Assembly (NCBI RefSeq): GCF_020176955.2
Contig: NZ_JAIUCZ020000011.1
Span: 264,149-328,148, forward strand
Source of the DNA: Nocardia sp. alder85J
Lineage (GTDB): Bacteria; Actinomycetota; Actinomycetes; Mycobacteriales; Mycobacteriaceae
Direction of reading: 5' to 3'
DNA length: 64,000 nucleotides
In this document: positions 18,043-26,818 of the stretch, one piece after another
Layout: each line of letters starts with the position of its first letter
How positions within the stretch are numbered: the first letter of the stretch is position 1
Position numbers and translations under genes: made by a program
Notes under the pieces: generated by a model
What the model was told of the DNA's origin: nothing
Seen by the model: the letters and a program-made list of their open reading frames with translations, nothing else
Databases searched by the model: none

Positions 18043-19035
18043 TCAGCGACGACGGCCCACGGCCGCGAGGGTTTCCACGGCGGCGGTGTACAGGGAGTCG
18101 GCGGACGGCAGGGCGAGCCGCTCCAGCGGCTTGGCGTAGGGCAGCGGCACCTCGGCCATCGCGACCCGGCGTACGGGGGCATCGAGATGGTCGAAGGCGC
18201 CGTCGGAGATCGAGGCCGCCACCTCCGCGCCGATGCCGTAGGTGAGCCAGTCGTCCTCGCCGATCACCGCGCAGCCGGTCCTGCGGACCGAGGCCACCAG
18301 GGTGTCGCGATCCAGCGGGCGCAGACTGCGCAGGTCGATCACCTCGGCCGAGATACCGTCGGCGGCAAGGCGTTCGGCGACCTGGGTGGCGACGGTGGCC
18401 ATCCGGGAGTAGCCGATGAGGGTGATGTCGGTACCCGGCCGGGTGATCGCGGCCTTGCCGATCTCGGCGGGCGGCAGCTCGGCGGGCACCTCGCCCCTGG
18501 TGTTGTAGAGCGAGAGGTTCTCCAGGAACAACACCGGATCGTTGTCGGCGATCGCGGCCTTCAGCAGGGCGCGGGCGTCGGCGGGGGTGCTGGGGGCCAC
18601 CACCTTCAGGCCGGGCACGAACGCGTAGTACAGCTCGATGTTCTGCGAATGGGTCGCGCCCAGTTGCTGTCCGCCGCCGCCGGGGGTGCGGATCACCATC
18701 GGCACCGGGGTCTGGCCGCCGAACATGCCGTAGATCTTGGCGGCGTGGTTGACGATCTGGTCCAGCGCCAGCAGCGAGAAGTTGATCGTCATGATCTCCA
18801 CCACCGGGCGCAGGCCCAGCATGGCGGCGCCGATGGCGGCGCCGACGAAACCCTCCTCGGCGATCGGGGTGTCGCGCACCCGCTTCTCGCCGAATTCGGC
18901 CAGCAGGCCGGCGGTGATCTTGTAGGACCCCTCGAAGACGCCGATCTCCTCCCCGATCAGGAAGACGTCCTCGTCGCGCCGCATCTCCTCGCGGAGGGTC
19001 TCGCGCAGCGCTTCGCGATAGGTCATGACTGGCAT
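18043..19035 (-). CDS. pdhB: 2-oxoacid dehydrogenase E1 component, beta subunit
   Basis: 330 residues, the usual length for the transketolase-like beta subunit of the alpha2beta2 E1. It contributes the pyrimidine side of the thiamine diphosphate pocket; FLIGEEIGVFEGSYKITAGL holds the conserved glutamate, and FVGAAIGAAMLGLRPVVEI and GGGGQQLGATHSQ are family hallmarks. It begins 11 bp after the E1alpha stop and ends 21 bp before E2, so translation is probably coupled. It has no N-terminal extension. Confidence 0.9.
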   Translation of the reverse strand: MPVMTYREALRETLREEMRRDEDVFLIGEEIGVFEGSYKITAGLLAEFGEKRVRDTPIAEEGFVGAAIGAAMLGLRPVVEIMTINFSLLALDQIVNHAAKIYGMFGGQTPVPMVIRTPGGGGQQLGATHSQNIELYYAFVPGLKVVAPSTPADARALLKAAIADNDPVLFLENLSLYNTRGEVPAELPPAEIGKAAITRPGTDITLIGYSRMATVATQVAERLAADGISAEVIDLRSLRPLDRDTLVASVRRTGCAVIGEDDWLTYGIGAEVAASISDGAFDHLDAPVRRVAMAEVPLPYAKPLERLALPSADSLYTAAVETLAAVGRRR

Positions 19036-19046
19036 CGTTGGTTACC

Positions 19047-20117
19047 TCAGAACAGCGGGTCGGCGGGCAGGCGGCGGGAGTCGCCCGCGACCGGGGTGGC
19101 ATAGGTGTAGTCGAACAGGCTCGACGGCTCGGGATGCGGACTGGTGTCGGCGAATTCGACCGCGGCGGCCACCTGTTCGCGGACCTCGGTCTCGATCGCG
19201 GCGGCCGCGTCGTCGTCGAGCAGCCCGGCGGCGCGCAGCGCGGTGGCGAGGCGTTCGATCGGATCGTGCGCGTGCACCTCCGACACCGTCTCGGCGGAGC
19301 GGTATTTCGCCGGGTCGACGACCGAGTGGCCCTTGAGCCGGTAGCTGACCGCTTCCAGCACAGCGGGTTTGCCCTCGCGCCGCGCGCCCTCGATCAGGTC
19401 GGCGGCCGCGTCGCGGACGGCGAGCACATCGGTGCCGTCGACGCGTTCGCCACACATCCGGTAGGCGGCCGCGCGCTTGTACAGTTCGGGTTCCGCGGAG
19501 GAGCGCTCGACGGTGGTGCCCATCCCGGTCTGGTTGTTGACCACCAGGAACACCACCGGCAGCCGCCACAGCGCGGCGATGTTCAGCGACTCGTGGAAGG
19601 CGCCGATATTGGTGGTGCCCTCACCCATCTGGCACACCACCACGTCGTCGCCGCCGCGGTAGTCGATGGCCAGGGCCGCGCCGACGGCCAGCGGCACCTG
19701 GCCGCCGACGATCGCGTACCCGCCGAGCAGCCGGGTCGTGGTGTCGTACATGTGCATCGAGCCGCCCCAGCCCTTGGAGGTGCCGGTGCTGCGCCCGTAC
19801 AGCTCGGCCATCACCCGGCCGGGCTCGATGCCCTTGGCCAGTGCATAACCGTGTTCGCGATAGTTGGTGAACAGGTAGTCCGTCGGCCGCATGGCGGCGC
19901 CGAGGCCGACGACGGTGGCCTCCTCACCGAGGTTGAGGTGGCAGTAGCCGCCGATCTTCGCCTGCTGATAGCTCTGCGCGGTGCGCTCCTCGAAGCGCCG
20001 CACGAACAGCATGTCGCGGTAGTACCCGCGGACTACCGCGGGATCCTCACCGCCGAACGGGGTGTCGGCGGGCGCGGCCTTCCGGACCGGCTTGCGGGGT
20101 GCGGTGCTGGTGGTCAT
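19047..20117 (-). CDS. pdhA: 2-oxoacid dehydrogenase E1 component, alpha subunit
   Basis: 356 residues, binding thiamine diphosphate through a motif that begins GEGTTNIGAFHESLN and ends in VVNN; the usual GDG is GEG here. GGSMHMYD, YGRSTGTSKGWGG and the phosphorylation-loop-like region KGHSVVDPAKYRS are typical of pyruvate dehydrogenase E1alpha and of acetoin dehydrogenase alpha. GAGGAG upstream of the ATG overlaps the lpd stop. Most actinobacteria use the single-chain AceE for pyruvate, so this alpha2beta2 enzyme is an extra complex; acetoin or another 2-oxoacid is a real alternative. Confidence 0.88.
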   Translation of the reverse strand: MTTSTAPRKPVRKAAPADTPFGGEDPAVVRGYYRDMLFVRRFEERTAQSYQQAKIGGYCHLNLGEEATVVGLGAAMRPTDYLFTNYREHGYALAKGIEPGRVMAELYGRSTGTSKGWGGSMHMYDTTTRLLGGYAIVGGQVPLAVGAALAIDYRGGDDVVVCQMGEGTTNIGAFHESLNIAALWRLPVVFLVVNNQTGMGTTVERSSAEPELYKRAAAYRMCGERVDGTDVLAVRDAAADLIEGARREGKPAVLEAVSYRLKGHSVVDPAKYRSAETVSEVHAHDPIERLATALRAAGLLDDDAAAAIETEVREQVAAAVEFADTSPHPEPSSLFDYTYATPVAGDSRRLPADPLF

Positions 20118-20127
20118 CGCGGTCTCC

Positions 20128-21579
20128 TCAGCGCTTCCGCGGCGCGATGTGCAGCGGCATGCCGAGACCGGCCAGCGCCGTCTCCATGCCGATCTCGCCG
20201 AGGGTGGGGTGGGCGTGGATGGTGCCGGCGAGCTCGTCGAGCGTCGCCTCGAGCGAGATCGCCAGGGCGCCTTCGGTGATCAGGTCGCTGGCGGACGGGC
20301 CGATGATGTGCACGCCCAGCACCTCGCCGTGCCGCTGCCCGGCCACGATCTTCGCGAAACCCTCGGTCTCACCGCAGGTCTTCGCCCGGCCCAGCGCGGC
20401 GAACGGGAAAGTGGCGGTGACGATCTCGTGCCCGGCCGTGCGCGCGGCGGCCTCCGTGAGCCCGACACTCGCGATCTCCGGATGGGTGAAGGTGGCCGCG
20501 GGGATCACGTCGTAGTCGATGTGCGAGGGCTGTCCGGCGATCACGTCGGCGGCGACCATGCCCTGATGCGAGGCGACATGGGCGAGCAGCGCCTTACCGG
20601 TGACGTCGCCGATCGCGTACACGTGCGGTACGCCGGTGGCCATGCCGTCATCCACTGGGATGAAACCTCTTGCGTCGGTGACGATTCCGGCGATATCCAG
20701 GCCGAGGTCGGCGGTGTTGGGACGGCGCCCCACGCCCACCAGCACCACATCGGCGACCGGCTCGGCCGGCTTCGGCCCGCCGACGCTGACGCGCAGCCCG
20801 TCCGCCGTCTCCGTGATCGCCTGTACGGTGGCCCCGGTCAGCACTGTGATACCGCGCTTGGTGAACGAACGTCCCAGTGCCGCACCGATATCGGCGTCCT
20901 CGACGGGGACGAGCCGGTCCTGCATCTCGACGACGGTGACCGCGGCCCCGAAGGTGTGGAACAGGCTCGCCCACTCCGCGCCGACCGCGCTGCCCCCGAC
21001 GATCACCACCCGCTTCGGCACCTCGGTCAGCCCGAACGCGCCGTCGGAGGTGATCACGCCCGGCAGCTCGGCTCCCGGAATCGGCAGTCGCGCGGGCACC
21101 GAACCGGTGGCGATCACGACGTCACGGGCCGTCAGTTGCCGGATCGGCGTGACCGGGGCGGCCGCGTAGCGGGGCCCGTCCGGGTAGATCGGCGAGGGCC
21201 CGGCCTCGGACACCTCGACCGTGGTGGGCCCGGTGAATCGCGCGTGGCCCTCGATCACGGTGACGCCGTTGGCCTTCAGTAGCCCGGCCACCCCGGCGGT
21301 GAGCTGCTCGACGATTCCGTCCTTGCGCTGCCGTACCGCGCCGAAGTCGAACCGGACGTTGTCCGCGTACACCCCGAATTCGGCTGCGGCCGTGACGGTG
21401 TGGAAGACCTCCGCGGAACGCAGCATCGCCTTGGTGGGGATGCATCCCCAGTTCAGGCAGACCCCGCCCGGCCGCTCCTTCTCCACCAGTCCCACGGACA
21501 GCCCGCGCTGCGCCGCCCGGATGGCGGCGACATAGCCGCCGGGACCGCCACCGATCACCAGCAGATCGAATTCCGGCAC
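20128..21579 (-). CDS. lpdA: dihydrolipoyl dehydrogenase (E3)
   Basis: 483-residue FAD/NAD disulfide oxidoreductase that reoxidises the lipoyl arm of the E2 encoded downstream. N-terminal FAD fold IGGGPGGYVAAIRAA, redox disulfide GGVCLNWGCIPTKAML, NAD fold VIVGGSAVGAEWAS, and C-terminal dimer interface with the catalytic HAHPTLGE. It is the first gene of the four-gene operon, with stop and next ribosome site overlapping. A housekeeping Lpd is expected elsewhere, so this copy is probably dedicated to this complex. Confidence 0.92.
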   Translation of the reverse strand: MPEFDLLVIGGGPGGYVAAIRAAQRGLSVGLVEKERPGGVCLNWGCIPTKAMLRSAEVFHTVTAAAEFGVYADNVRFDFGAVRQRKDGIVEQLTAGVAGLLKANGVTVIEGHARFTGPTTVEVSEAGPSPIYPDGPRYAAAPVTPIRQLTARDVVIATGSVPARLPIPGAELPGVITSDGAFGLTEVPKRVVIVGGSAVGAEWASLFHTFGAAVTVVEMQDRLVPVEDADIGAALGRSFTKRGITVLTGATVQAITETADGLRVSVGGPKPAEPVADVVLVGVGRRPNTADLGLDIAGIVTDARGFIPVDDGMATGVPHVYAIGDVTGKALLAHVASHQGMVAADVIAGQPSHIDYDVIPAATFTHPEIASVGLTEAAARTAGHEIVTATFPFAALGRAKTCGETEGFAKIVAGQRHGEVLGVHIIGPSASDLITEGALAISLEATLDELAGTIHAHPTLGEIGMETALAGLGMPLHIAPRKR

Positions 21580-22192
21580 TCGTGGTGCTCCTCAGTCTCG
21601 AACGTTGGACCAGACGCCCGGATATGGGCACTGGCCGTCGACACGAGTCTTGCCGGTACGCGATGCACAATCAAGCATCGGAAAGCCCAGCAATCGGGTA
21701 ACGAAATTGTGCTCGGAGCCCAACGGGTGGCGGGTCGATGTCCGTCGGCAGGCGGTGGATCCGCCCGGACGCGGTATTTTCCACGGTGTGCCTCCGGCGC
21801 ATCAATCGGCCGGAGGACCGGGCCGTGAAACAGGCCCGGAGAAAATCGGGCACCCGCTCGGAAAATGCGTTCCGATTCCCGGTCGCACGGTATTCGAGGT
21901 GGGAATGCCGTCACGAGATCGGCTGGACCAGCGCGGATGTTGTCGCGGCGAGGAATTGTGCAGGCAAGCGTTACCGAGGAAAGGCTTTTCGACGAGACAA
22001 TCGGCGGCCCGCGTCGCGGCGGCCATCACACCGGAAGGGAGATATCGGCAGTCTCGCCGAGGCCGTCGCCGACGGTGCGGGCGATATTCCCGGTACCGCC
22101 GTCGACCTGGTTCCGGTGGGGAAGATGGGCGGGCCGGATATGCGGCCGGGCGGGTGCCGGTCGTCGCCGAACGATCCTCGGGCGCGCGCTTT
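21580..22192. other. 613-bp region upstream of the lpd operon, no gene supported
   Basis: The segment has lower and less biased GC than its neighbours and several short frames on both strands, none with a ribosome site or known motif. It must contain the lpd-operon promoter at its left end. The rest looks like decayed sequence next to the transposase-derived gene. Confidence 0.45.
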
Positions 22193-23287
22193 TCAGACAC
22201 GCAGGGCGTGCAGGCGCGCGGCTGCGGATTTCAGCCGCCGATGGACCGCGGCCGGATTGATGTCCCGATAGGTGTCGGCGAGGATGGCCTTGTCCTCGCC
22301 GGTCACCGCGGGGTGCCGCAGCACTCGCTGGTAGGGCGTCACCGTGTCGTATCGGCGGCCGTGCGCATTGCCGACCAGCCGCTGTTGCGGGTGGAAATAG
22401 TTGGTCAGCAGCGAGCGGTCGGTCCAGAGTTCGTTGCTCAGTGCGAGCTCGCCCGGAAGCGGCCGTTGGGGCGGCGTGGGTAATTCGCAACTGGCCGTGC
22501 GGGATCGGGCGAAGGTGAGCCGGCGCTGCCGGCACCACGCCAGCAGCGCCGCGTCGGCCTCCCGGCCGCAGTCGATCGAGCCCAGCCCGAGGATCGGGAA
22601 CGGCAGGATGCGGGCGATGTCCTCCACCGCCGTCGCCGCGTGCGCCGGTGTCGCCACCACCCGGCTCTCGGTCCAGCCGGTGGCGATGTCGGCGACGGTG
22701 AGCGTGCGGGCGCGGCCGTCGTGGGCCATGGTCACGCGGGTGAATCCGGGCCGGGTGTGGTCCCAGCCGTTCCAGACCAGCGCGGTCAGATCGTCACGAA
22801 CCGTGGGGGTCAGCCGGATCTTGCGGGGTGCGGCGGGCGGATGCCGCCGCCGCTGTTCGGCGAGCCTGCGATCGATGGTGGCCGGCGACATCTCGCCGAG
22901 CAGTTCGGCGGTGCGATCGTCGACGGCCAGTTCGCCGTGCCGGCGCAGTACGCCGACCAATTCCGGCAGGATCGGCGCGAGCCGTTTACCGGCCGGTTGG
23001 TCCAGAATCGTCCAGCAGAATTGCAGCGCCTCGACCACTCTGCCGTCGTATTTGACGTGGTCGGCCGTGGTGCGGGCGGCCGGGGATTCCTGCTGCGTGG
23101 CATTGCTCAATGCCTTGCGGGCGTGATTACGATGCCAACCGGTCGCGGCGCAGACCTGATTCAGGATCCGGGTCTTCTCCAGCTTGTCCGCACGTGCATA
23201 TGAACTTGCGAACGAGCGGGTGAGTGCCTTCCGCTCGGCGAGGGTCATCGCCGGTGATATGGTCAGAATATTCAGGGAGTCGCGCAT
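22193..23287 (-). CDS. transposase-derived protein of the integrase-type ISNCY group, catalytic acids lost
   Basis: A 364-residue intact gene. The N-terminal helical DNA-binding region is retained: KLEKTRILNQVCAATGWHRN followed by HARKALSNA. So is MSPATIDRRLAEQ. The RNase H-like core is recognisable, with TVADIATGWTESRVV and the C-terminal YRDINPAAVHRRLKSA. However, the first acid (EIDTVAH in relatives) is RVTMAHD, the CDNGSE box is IDCGREA, and the third block with HVEQKN is deleted and replaced by a proline-rich stretch. It therefore should not transpose. GC-rich third positions argue for continued selection. ATG at 23287 has GAGGG upstream. No terminal repeats flank it. Confidence 0.75.
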   Translation of the reverse strand: MRDSLNILTISPAMTLAERKALTRSFASSYARADKLEKTRILNQVCAATGWHRNHARKALSNATQQESPAARTTADHVKYDGRVVEALQFCWTILDQPAGKRLAPILPELVGVLRRHGELAVDDRTAELLGEMSPATIDRRLAEQRRRHPPAAPRKIRLTPTVRDDLTALVWNGWDHTRPGFTRVTMAHDGRARTLTVADIATGWTESRVVATPAHAATAVEDIARILPFPILGLGSIDCGREADAALLAWCRQRRLTFARSRTASCELPTPPQRPLPGELALSNELWTDRSLLTNYFHPQQRLVGNAHGRRYDTVTPYQRVLRHPAVTGEDKAILADTYRDINPAAVHRRLKSAAARLHALRV

Positions 23288-23421
23288 GGTTGCAGCCCTC
23301 GTGTTTTTATTCCGAAAGTCCTGCTCCGGCCGTGCGGCCACCCGCTCGCGCGACGCTGCGAGAGCTCCCGTCGGAAACCCGGGATCCATGAGCCGTTCCC
23401 GAGCTTAATTTTGTGTTATCT

Positions 23422-23473
23422 GTGTGTCAATAATATTACGACTGTGACATGACACACGGAGTTGACGTGTCAA
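23422..23473. promoter_or_regulatory. TGTCA-type repeat cluster upstream of the transposase-derived gene
   Basis: In an AT-rich pocket, GTGTGTCA (23422-23429) and TGACACAC (23450-23457) form a perfect 8-bp inverted repeat with a 20-nt spacer. TTGAC-GT-GTCAA follows at 23462-23473. The cluster is 135-185 bp upstream of the transposase-derived gene and downstream of the qcrB unit. It may be the control region of the former, and possibly a relic of transposon ends. Confidence 0.45.
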
Positions 23474-23545
23474 AGGTGCTGGAAAAGGACCGAATGTTCA
23501 ATTCCGGTGGTTCGATACCTACCGTGGGTACGGCATTTCGGGGTA

Positions 23546-23779
23546 TCACCGGGTATTTCTGCACAGCACCTGGTAGGCGCGTACCGCGTCCTCCGGGAAC
23601 ACCGGCACCCGGATCCGGCCGCCCCATGCCGACCGGTGCCGTGACGGTCCGCAGGTCGCCCGTATCCCGTTGTGGCGCAGCAGCTCACGCACGGTTTCGG
23701 CGGCCCGGTCGTCGGCCACGGTGGCCGCGGCGACGAGCAGCCCGTACTCGCCGCCGCGCGCCGAACTCGGGAACTTCAT
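23546..23779 (-). CDS. small DUF2007-like protein
   Basis: 77 residues starting MKFPSSARGGEYGLLVAAAT. The pattern of a short ferredoxin-like fold with EYGLLVAAATV, a helix ending RELLRHNGIRATC and a C-terminal VPEDAVRAYQVL is that of DUF2007-type proteins (putative signal transducing). It starts four bases after the qcrB stop (TGA, GCCG, ATG), so it is almost certainly translated with qcrB. Its job is unknown. Confidence 0.65.
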   Translation of the reverse strand: MKFPSSARGGEYGLLVAAATVADDRAAETVRELLRHNGIRATCGPSRHRSAWGGRIRVPVFPEDAVRAYQVLCRNTR

Positions 23780-23783
23780 CGGC

Positions 23784-25409
23784 TCACGAGTTCCGATCCT
23801 GATGTTCGTGCAGGACCGCCAATTGCGCCTGTTCACCGTGCTTTTCGTGCTGCTCGAGCACCGCCGCCTCGGCCGGCGGGTCGGCGCGGAGGAAGGTGCC
23901 GCCGCCGGGACGACCGGCGAAACCCAACTCGTTCAGCTTCTTCGGCACCTTCGCCCCCTGGTACTCCAGCGGGATCGGGTGACCGTGTTCGTCGCACGGC
24001 CCCAGCGACTGGTGCACCTCGATGTACTCGCCGTGCGGCAGTCGCTCGAGCAGACCGGTCTCGATGCCGTGTTCCAGCACCGACCGGTCGCTGCGTTGCA
24101 GGCCCAGGCACATCCGGTAGGCGGCGTAGTACGCCACCGGCGGCGCCACCAGCAGGCCGATCCGCCCGATCCAGGTCACGGCGTCGAGCGAGAGGTCGAA
24201 CGTCATCGCGAGGATGTCGTCGACACAGGACAACGTCAGCACCAGGTAGAAGGCGATCGCCATGGCCCCGATCCCGGTGCGCACCGGCGCATCCCGCGGC
24301 TGCTGCGACAGATTGTGGATCGCGGTGTCGTGGGTCAGCCGCCGTTCGATCGACGGATACATCACCAGCACCGTGAACACCAGCCCCATCACCACCGCGA
24401 CCCAGAAGGCCGCGGGAATCGTGTAGGGCCCCAGGTAGATCTCCCACGCCGGCAGCAGCCGGGCCAGGCCGTCGGTCCACATCATGTAGAAGTCCGGCTG
24501 CGACCCCGCCGACACCTGGGACGGGTTGTAGGGACCGAAGTTCCAGATCGGATTGACCTGGAGCACACCACCCGTCACCGCCACCACGCCGAGGGTGAAC
24601 ATGAAGAACGCGCCCTGGTCGGCGGCGAACACGGGCACGATGCGCGAGCCCACCACGTTCTTCTCGGTGCGGCCGAGACCCGGGTACTGAGTGTGCTTCT
24701 GGTACCAGACCAGCGCCACGTGCGCGGCGATCAGCGCCAGCATGATCCCGGGGATCAGCAGTACATGAGCGATGTACAGCCGCGGGACGATGACGTTGCC
24801 GGGGAACTCCCCGCCGAAAAGCAGCCAGTGCAACCAGGTTCCGATCACCGGCACGGCCATGGTGATCCCGCCCAGCGGCGACCGCAGCCCGGTGCCGGAC
24901 AGCAGATCGTCCGGCAGCGAATAGCCGAAGAAGCCCTCGAACATGGCCAGGATCAACAGGATCGAGCCGATGGTCCAGTTGCCCTCCCGCGGCTTGCGGA
25001 ACGCGCCGGTGAAGAAGATCCGGAACAGGTGCAAGATCATCGAGGCCGCGAAAAGCAGTGCGGCCCAGTGGTGTACCTGCCGGATGAACAGCCCGCCGCG
25101 GACCTCGAAGGTGATGTTCAGCGCGGTCTCGTAGGCCCGTGACATGGTGACGCCGCGCAACGGCGCGTAGGAGCCGTTGTAGACGACGTCGCTCATCGAC
25201 GGATCGAAGTACAGCGCGAGACAGGTCCCCGAGAGGATCAGGATGATGAACGAATACAGCGCGATCTCGCCGAGCAGGAACGACCAGTGGGTCGGGAAGA
25301 CCTTGTTGATCGAGCGTTTGACGAACGGCGCCATCCGATAGCGGGAATCCGCTTCCCGCGCGGCGTGTGCCGCGCGGGAAGCGAACCCCGATTGTGCCGG
25401 AGCACTCAT
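23784..25409 (-). CDS. qcrB: orphan cytochrome bc1 complex cytochrome b subunit (QcrB paralogue)
   Basis: 541 residues, full length for actinobacterial cytochrome b. Heme-ligating histidine pairs lie in HHWAALLFAASMILHLFRI and in YIAHVLLIPGIMLALIAAH; the quinol-site motif is PDFY in QVSAGSQPDFYMMW. The C-terminal extension with GLQRSDRSVLEHGIETGLLE is the actinobacterial type. No qcrA or qcrC is near; the partner genes are a small monooxygenase whose stop overlaps its start (TAATG) and the DUF2007-like gene. It therefore looks like a second, specialised copy, perhaps for stress or inhibitor tolerance. Confidence 0.93.
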   Translation of the reverse strand: MSAPAQSGFASRAAHAAREADSRYRMAPFVKRSINKVFPTHWSFLLGEIALYSFIILILSGTCLALYFDPSMSDVVYNGSYAPLRGVTMSRAYETALNITFEVRGGLFIRQVHHWAALLFAASMILHLFRIFFTGAFRKPREGNWTIGSILLILAMFEGFFGYSLPDDLLSGTGLRSPLGGITMAVPVIGTWLHWLLFGGEFPGNVIVPRLYIAHVLLIPGIMLALIAAHVALVWYQKHTQYPGLGRTEKNVVGSRIVPVFAADQGAFFMFTLGVVAVTGGVLQVNPIWNFGPYNPSQVSAGSQPDFYMMWTDGLARLLPAWEIYLGPYTIPAAFWVAVVMGLVFTVLVMYPSIERRLTHDTAIHNLSQQPRDAPVRTGIGAMAIAFYLVLTLSCVDDILAMTFDLSLDAVTWIGRIGLLVAPPVAYYAAYRMCLGLQRSDRSVLEHGIETGLLERLPHGEYIEVHQSLGPCDEHGHPIPLEYQGAKVPKKLNELGFAGRPGGGTFLRADPPAEAAVLEQHEKHGEQAQLAVLHEHQDRNS

Positions 25410-25714
25410 TACGCCGGCTCCGCCTTGAACTCGGCGACCAGCGCGTAGACCCCCGGGCTGGCCTCGGCGATGGCGGCGGTCCGCTTCGCGAACTCCTGCG
25501 CCGCCGGATCGCCGAGCGTGGCCTCGGCATCCTCCGGGCCGGCCCACTGCGCCCAGTTGATCACCTTGCTGCCGTCGGCGCTGGCGAACAGGTTGACCGA
25601 CACGAATCCCGGGCGGTGCCGGATGACGGATTCGGTGCCCTCCTCGAGCAGTTCGATCAGTTCCTGCTGCTTGGCCGGGTCGACCTCGATGACGTTGAAG
25701 AAGTTGGCGGTCAT
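25409..25714 (-). CDS. antibiotic biosynthesis monooxygenase (ABM) domain protein
   Basis: 101 residues, a single ferredoxin-like ABM domain. FFNVIEVDPAKQQELIELLE, the helix with GTESVIRHRPGFVSVNLFAS, and VINWAQWAGPEDAEATLG are typical. Members oxidise quinols or anthrones, or degrade heme, without a metal. It is divergent from the ECF41 sigma gene and its stop overlaps the qcrB start. A quinone-modifying role would fit the neighbour. Confidence 0.8.
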   Translation of the reverse strand: MTANFFNVIEVDPAKQQELIELLEEGTESVIRHRPGFVSVNLFASADGSKVINWAQWAGPEDAEATLGDPAAQEFAKRTAAIAEASPGVYALVAEFKAEPA

Positions 25715-25909
25715 TGCGGTTTCCTCCTGATTCGACGGTGTCCGTGTGGTCCGGATCGGGCCCCCTCGCGAGCCTCGGTGAATCCGGCTCCACGGCTATG
25801 ACGACGCAGGCGGCGAGAATGTCTGGCCGGCGGCTGACGTTCCCGGGAGCTGTGTCGTCTACTGGATATGAGTTCTTCACCCGAGCAACGACCGGATCGG
25901 GAGGACGCC

Positions 25910-26818
25910 GTGGACGACACCGGGCCGGACGATCTGCCCGCCGTGGCCGAGGAGCGGCGGGCGCTGATGAATCTCGGCTACCGGCTGCTGGGTTCGGTCG
26001 CCGACGCCGAGGACGCGGTCCAGGAGACCTATCTACGCTGGTACAAGCTCACCGAGCCGGCCCGGCACGAGATCGAGTCGCCGATGGGCTGGCTGATGAC
26101 CACGGCCGGCCGGATCTGCCTGGACATGCTCGGCTCGGCCCGCGCCCGCCGCGAGCGCTACGTCGGCGAGTGGCTGCCCGAACCGCTGCCCGGCCCGGGC
26201 CGCTGGACCAGCCACAAACCGCTCGACGACACCGCCGACCCGGCCGATCGGGTCACCCTCGACGAATCGGTGGCGATGGCGCTGCTGCTGGTGCTGGAGG
26301 GGATGACCCCGGCCGAACGGGTCGCGTTCGTCCTGCACGACGTGTTCCGGTACCGCTTCGACGAAATCGCCGACATCGTGGGCCGCTCGCCGGGGGCCTG
26401 CCGCCAGCTGGCCTCGTCGGCGCGCCGCCGCGTGGACACCGCCCGGACGGTGACCGCGCCGCCGCAGCAGCGAGCCACGCTGGCGGGCGCGTTCCGGTCG
26501 GCCTGGCAGACCGGGGACCTGGCGGAACTGGTGCGGCTGCTGGATCCGCAGGCCACCGCTGTCACCGACGGGGGCGGCCTGGTCACCGCCTCGATCGAAC
26601 CGCTCGTCGGCGCCGCGGCGGTGGCCCGGTTCTTCCTCGACGTGTTCCAGCGGCAGCCGGATCTGCTGATCGAGGAGGCGCTGGTCAACGGGGAGCCGGG
26701 GCTGGTCGCGCACGCCGCGGGCGAGGTGCTCGCGGTGATCTCGATGAGTGTCACCGCCGGTCGGATCGACCGGATCTGGGTGGTCCGCAATCCGGAGAAG
26801 CTGGCGGCCTGGAACTGA
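25910..26818 (+). CDS. ECF41-type RNA polymerase sigma factor (SigJ-like) with SnoaL-like domain
   Basis: 302 residues. Sigma region 2 is at about 25-85 (GYRLLGSVADAEDAVQETYL) and region 4 at about 120-175. The hallmark WLPEP linker motif is present, the C-terminal NTF2/SnoaL-like domain has the TDGGG motif, and the end is NPEKL. In this family the tail tunes activity in place of an anti-sigma factor. I choose GTG at 25910 because GGGAGG lies five bases upstream; the ATG at 25868 has no ribosome site. It faces the ABM-qcrB unit; such sigma factors usually control the adjacent oxidoreductase gene. I could not find the TGTCACA-n16-CGTC promoter. Confidence 0.88.
   Translation: MDDTGPDDLPAVAEERRALMNLGYRLLGSVADAEDAVQETYLRWYKLTEPARHEIESPMGWLMTTAGRICLDMLGSARARRERYVGEWLPEPLPGPGRWTSHKPLDDTADPADRVTLDESVAMALLLVLEGMTPAERVAFVLHDVFRYRFDEIADIVGRSPGACRQLASSARRRVDTARTVTAPPQQRATLAGAFRSAWQTGDLAELVRLLDPQATAVTDGGGLVTASIEPLVGAAAVARFFLDVFQRQPDLLIEEALVNGEPGLVAHAAGEVLAVISMSVTAGRIDRIWVVRNPEKLAAWN

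Noticed and set aside
21605..22483. Arg-rich frames between lpd and the transposase-derived gene
   Set aside because: No start signal, no domain, and codon bias unlike real genes here.
25715..25909. ECF41 promoter motif TGTCACA-n16-CGTC
   Set aside because: I searched by eye on both strands of the gap and did not find a convincing match.
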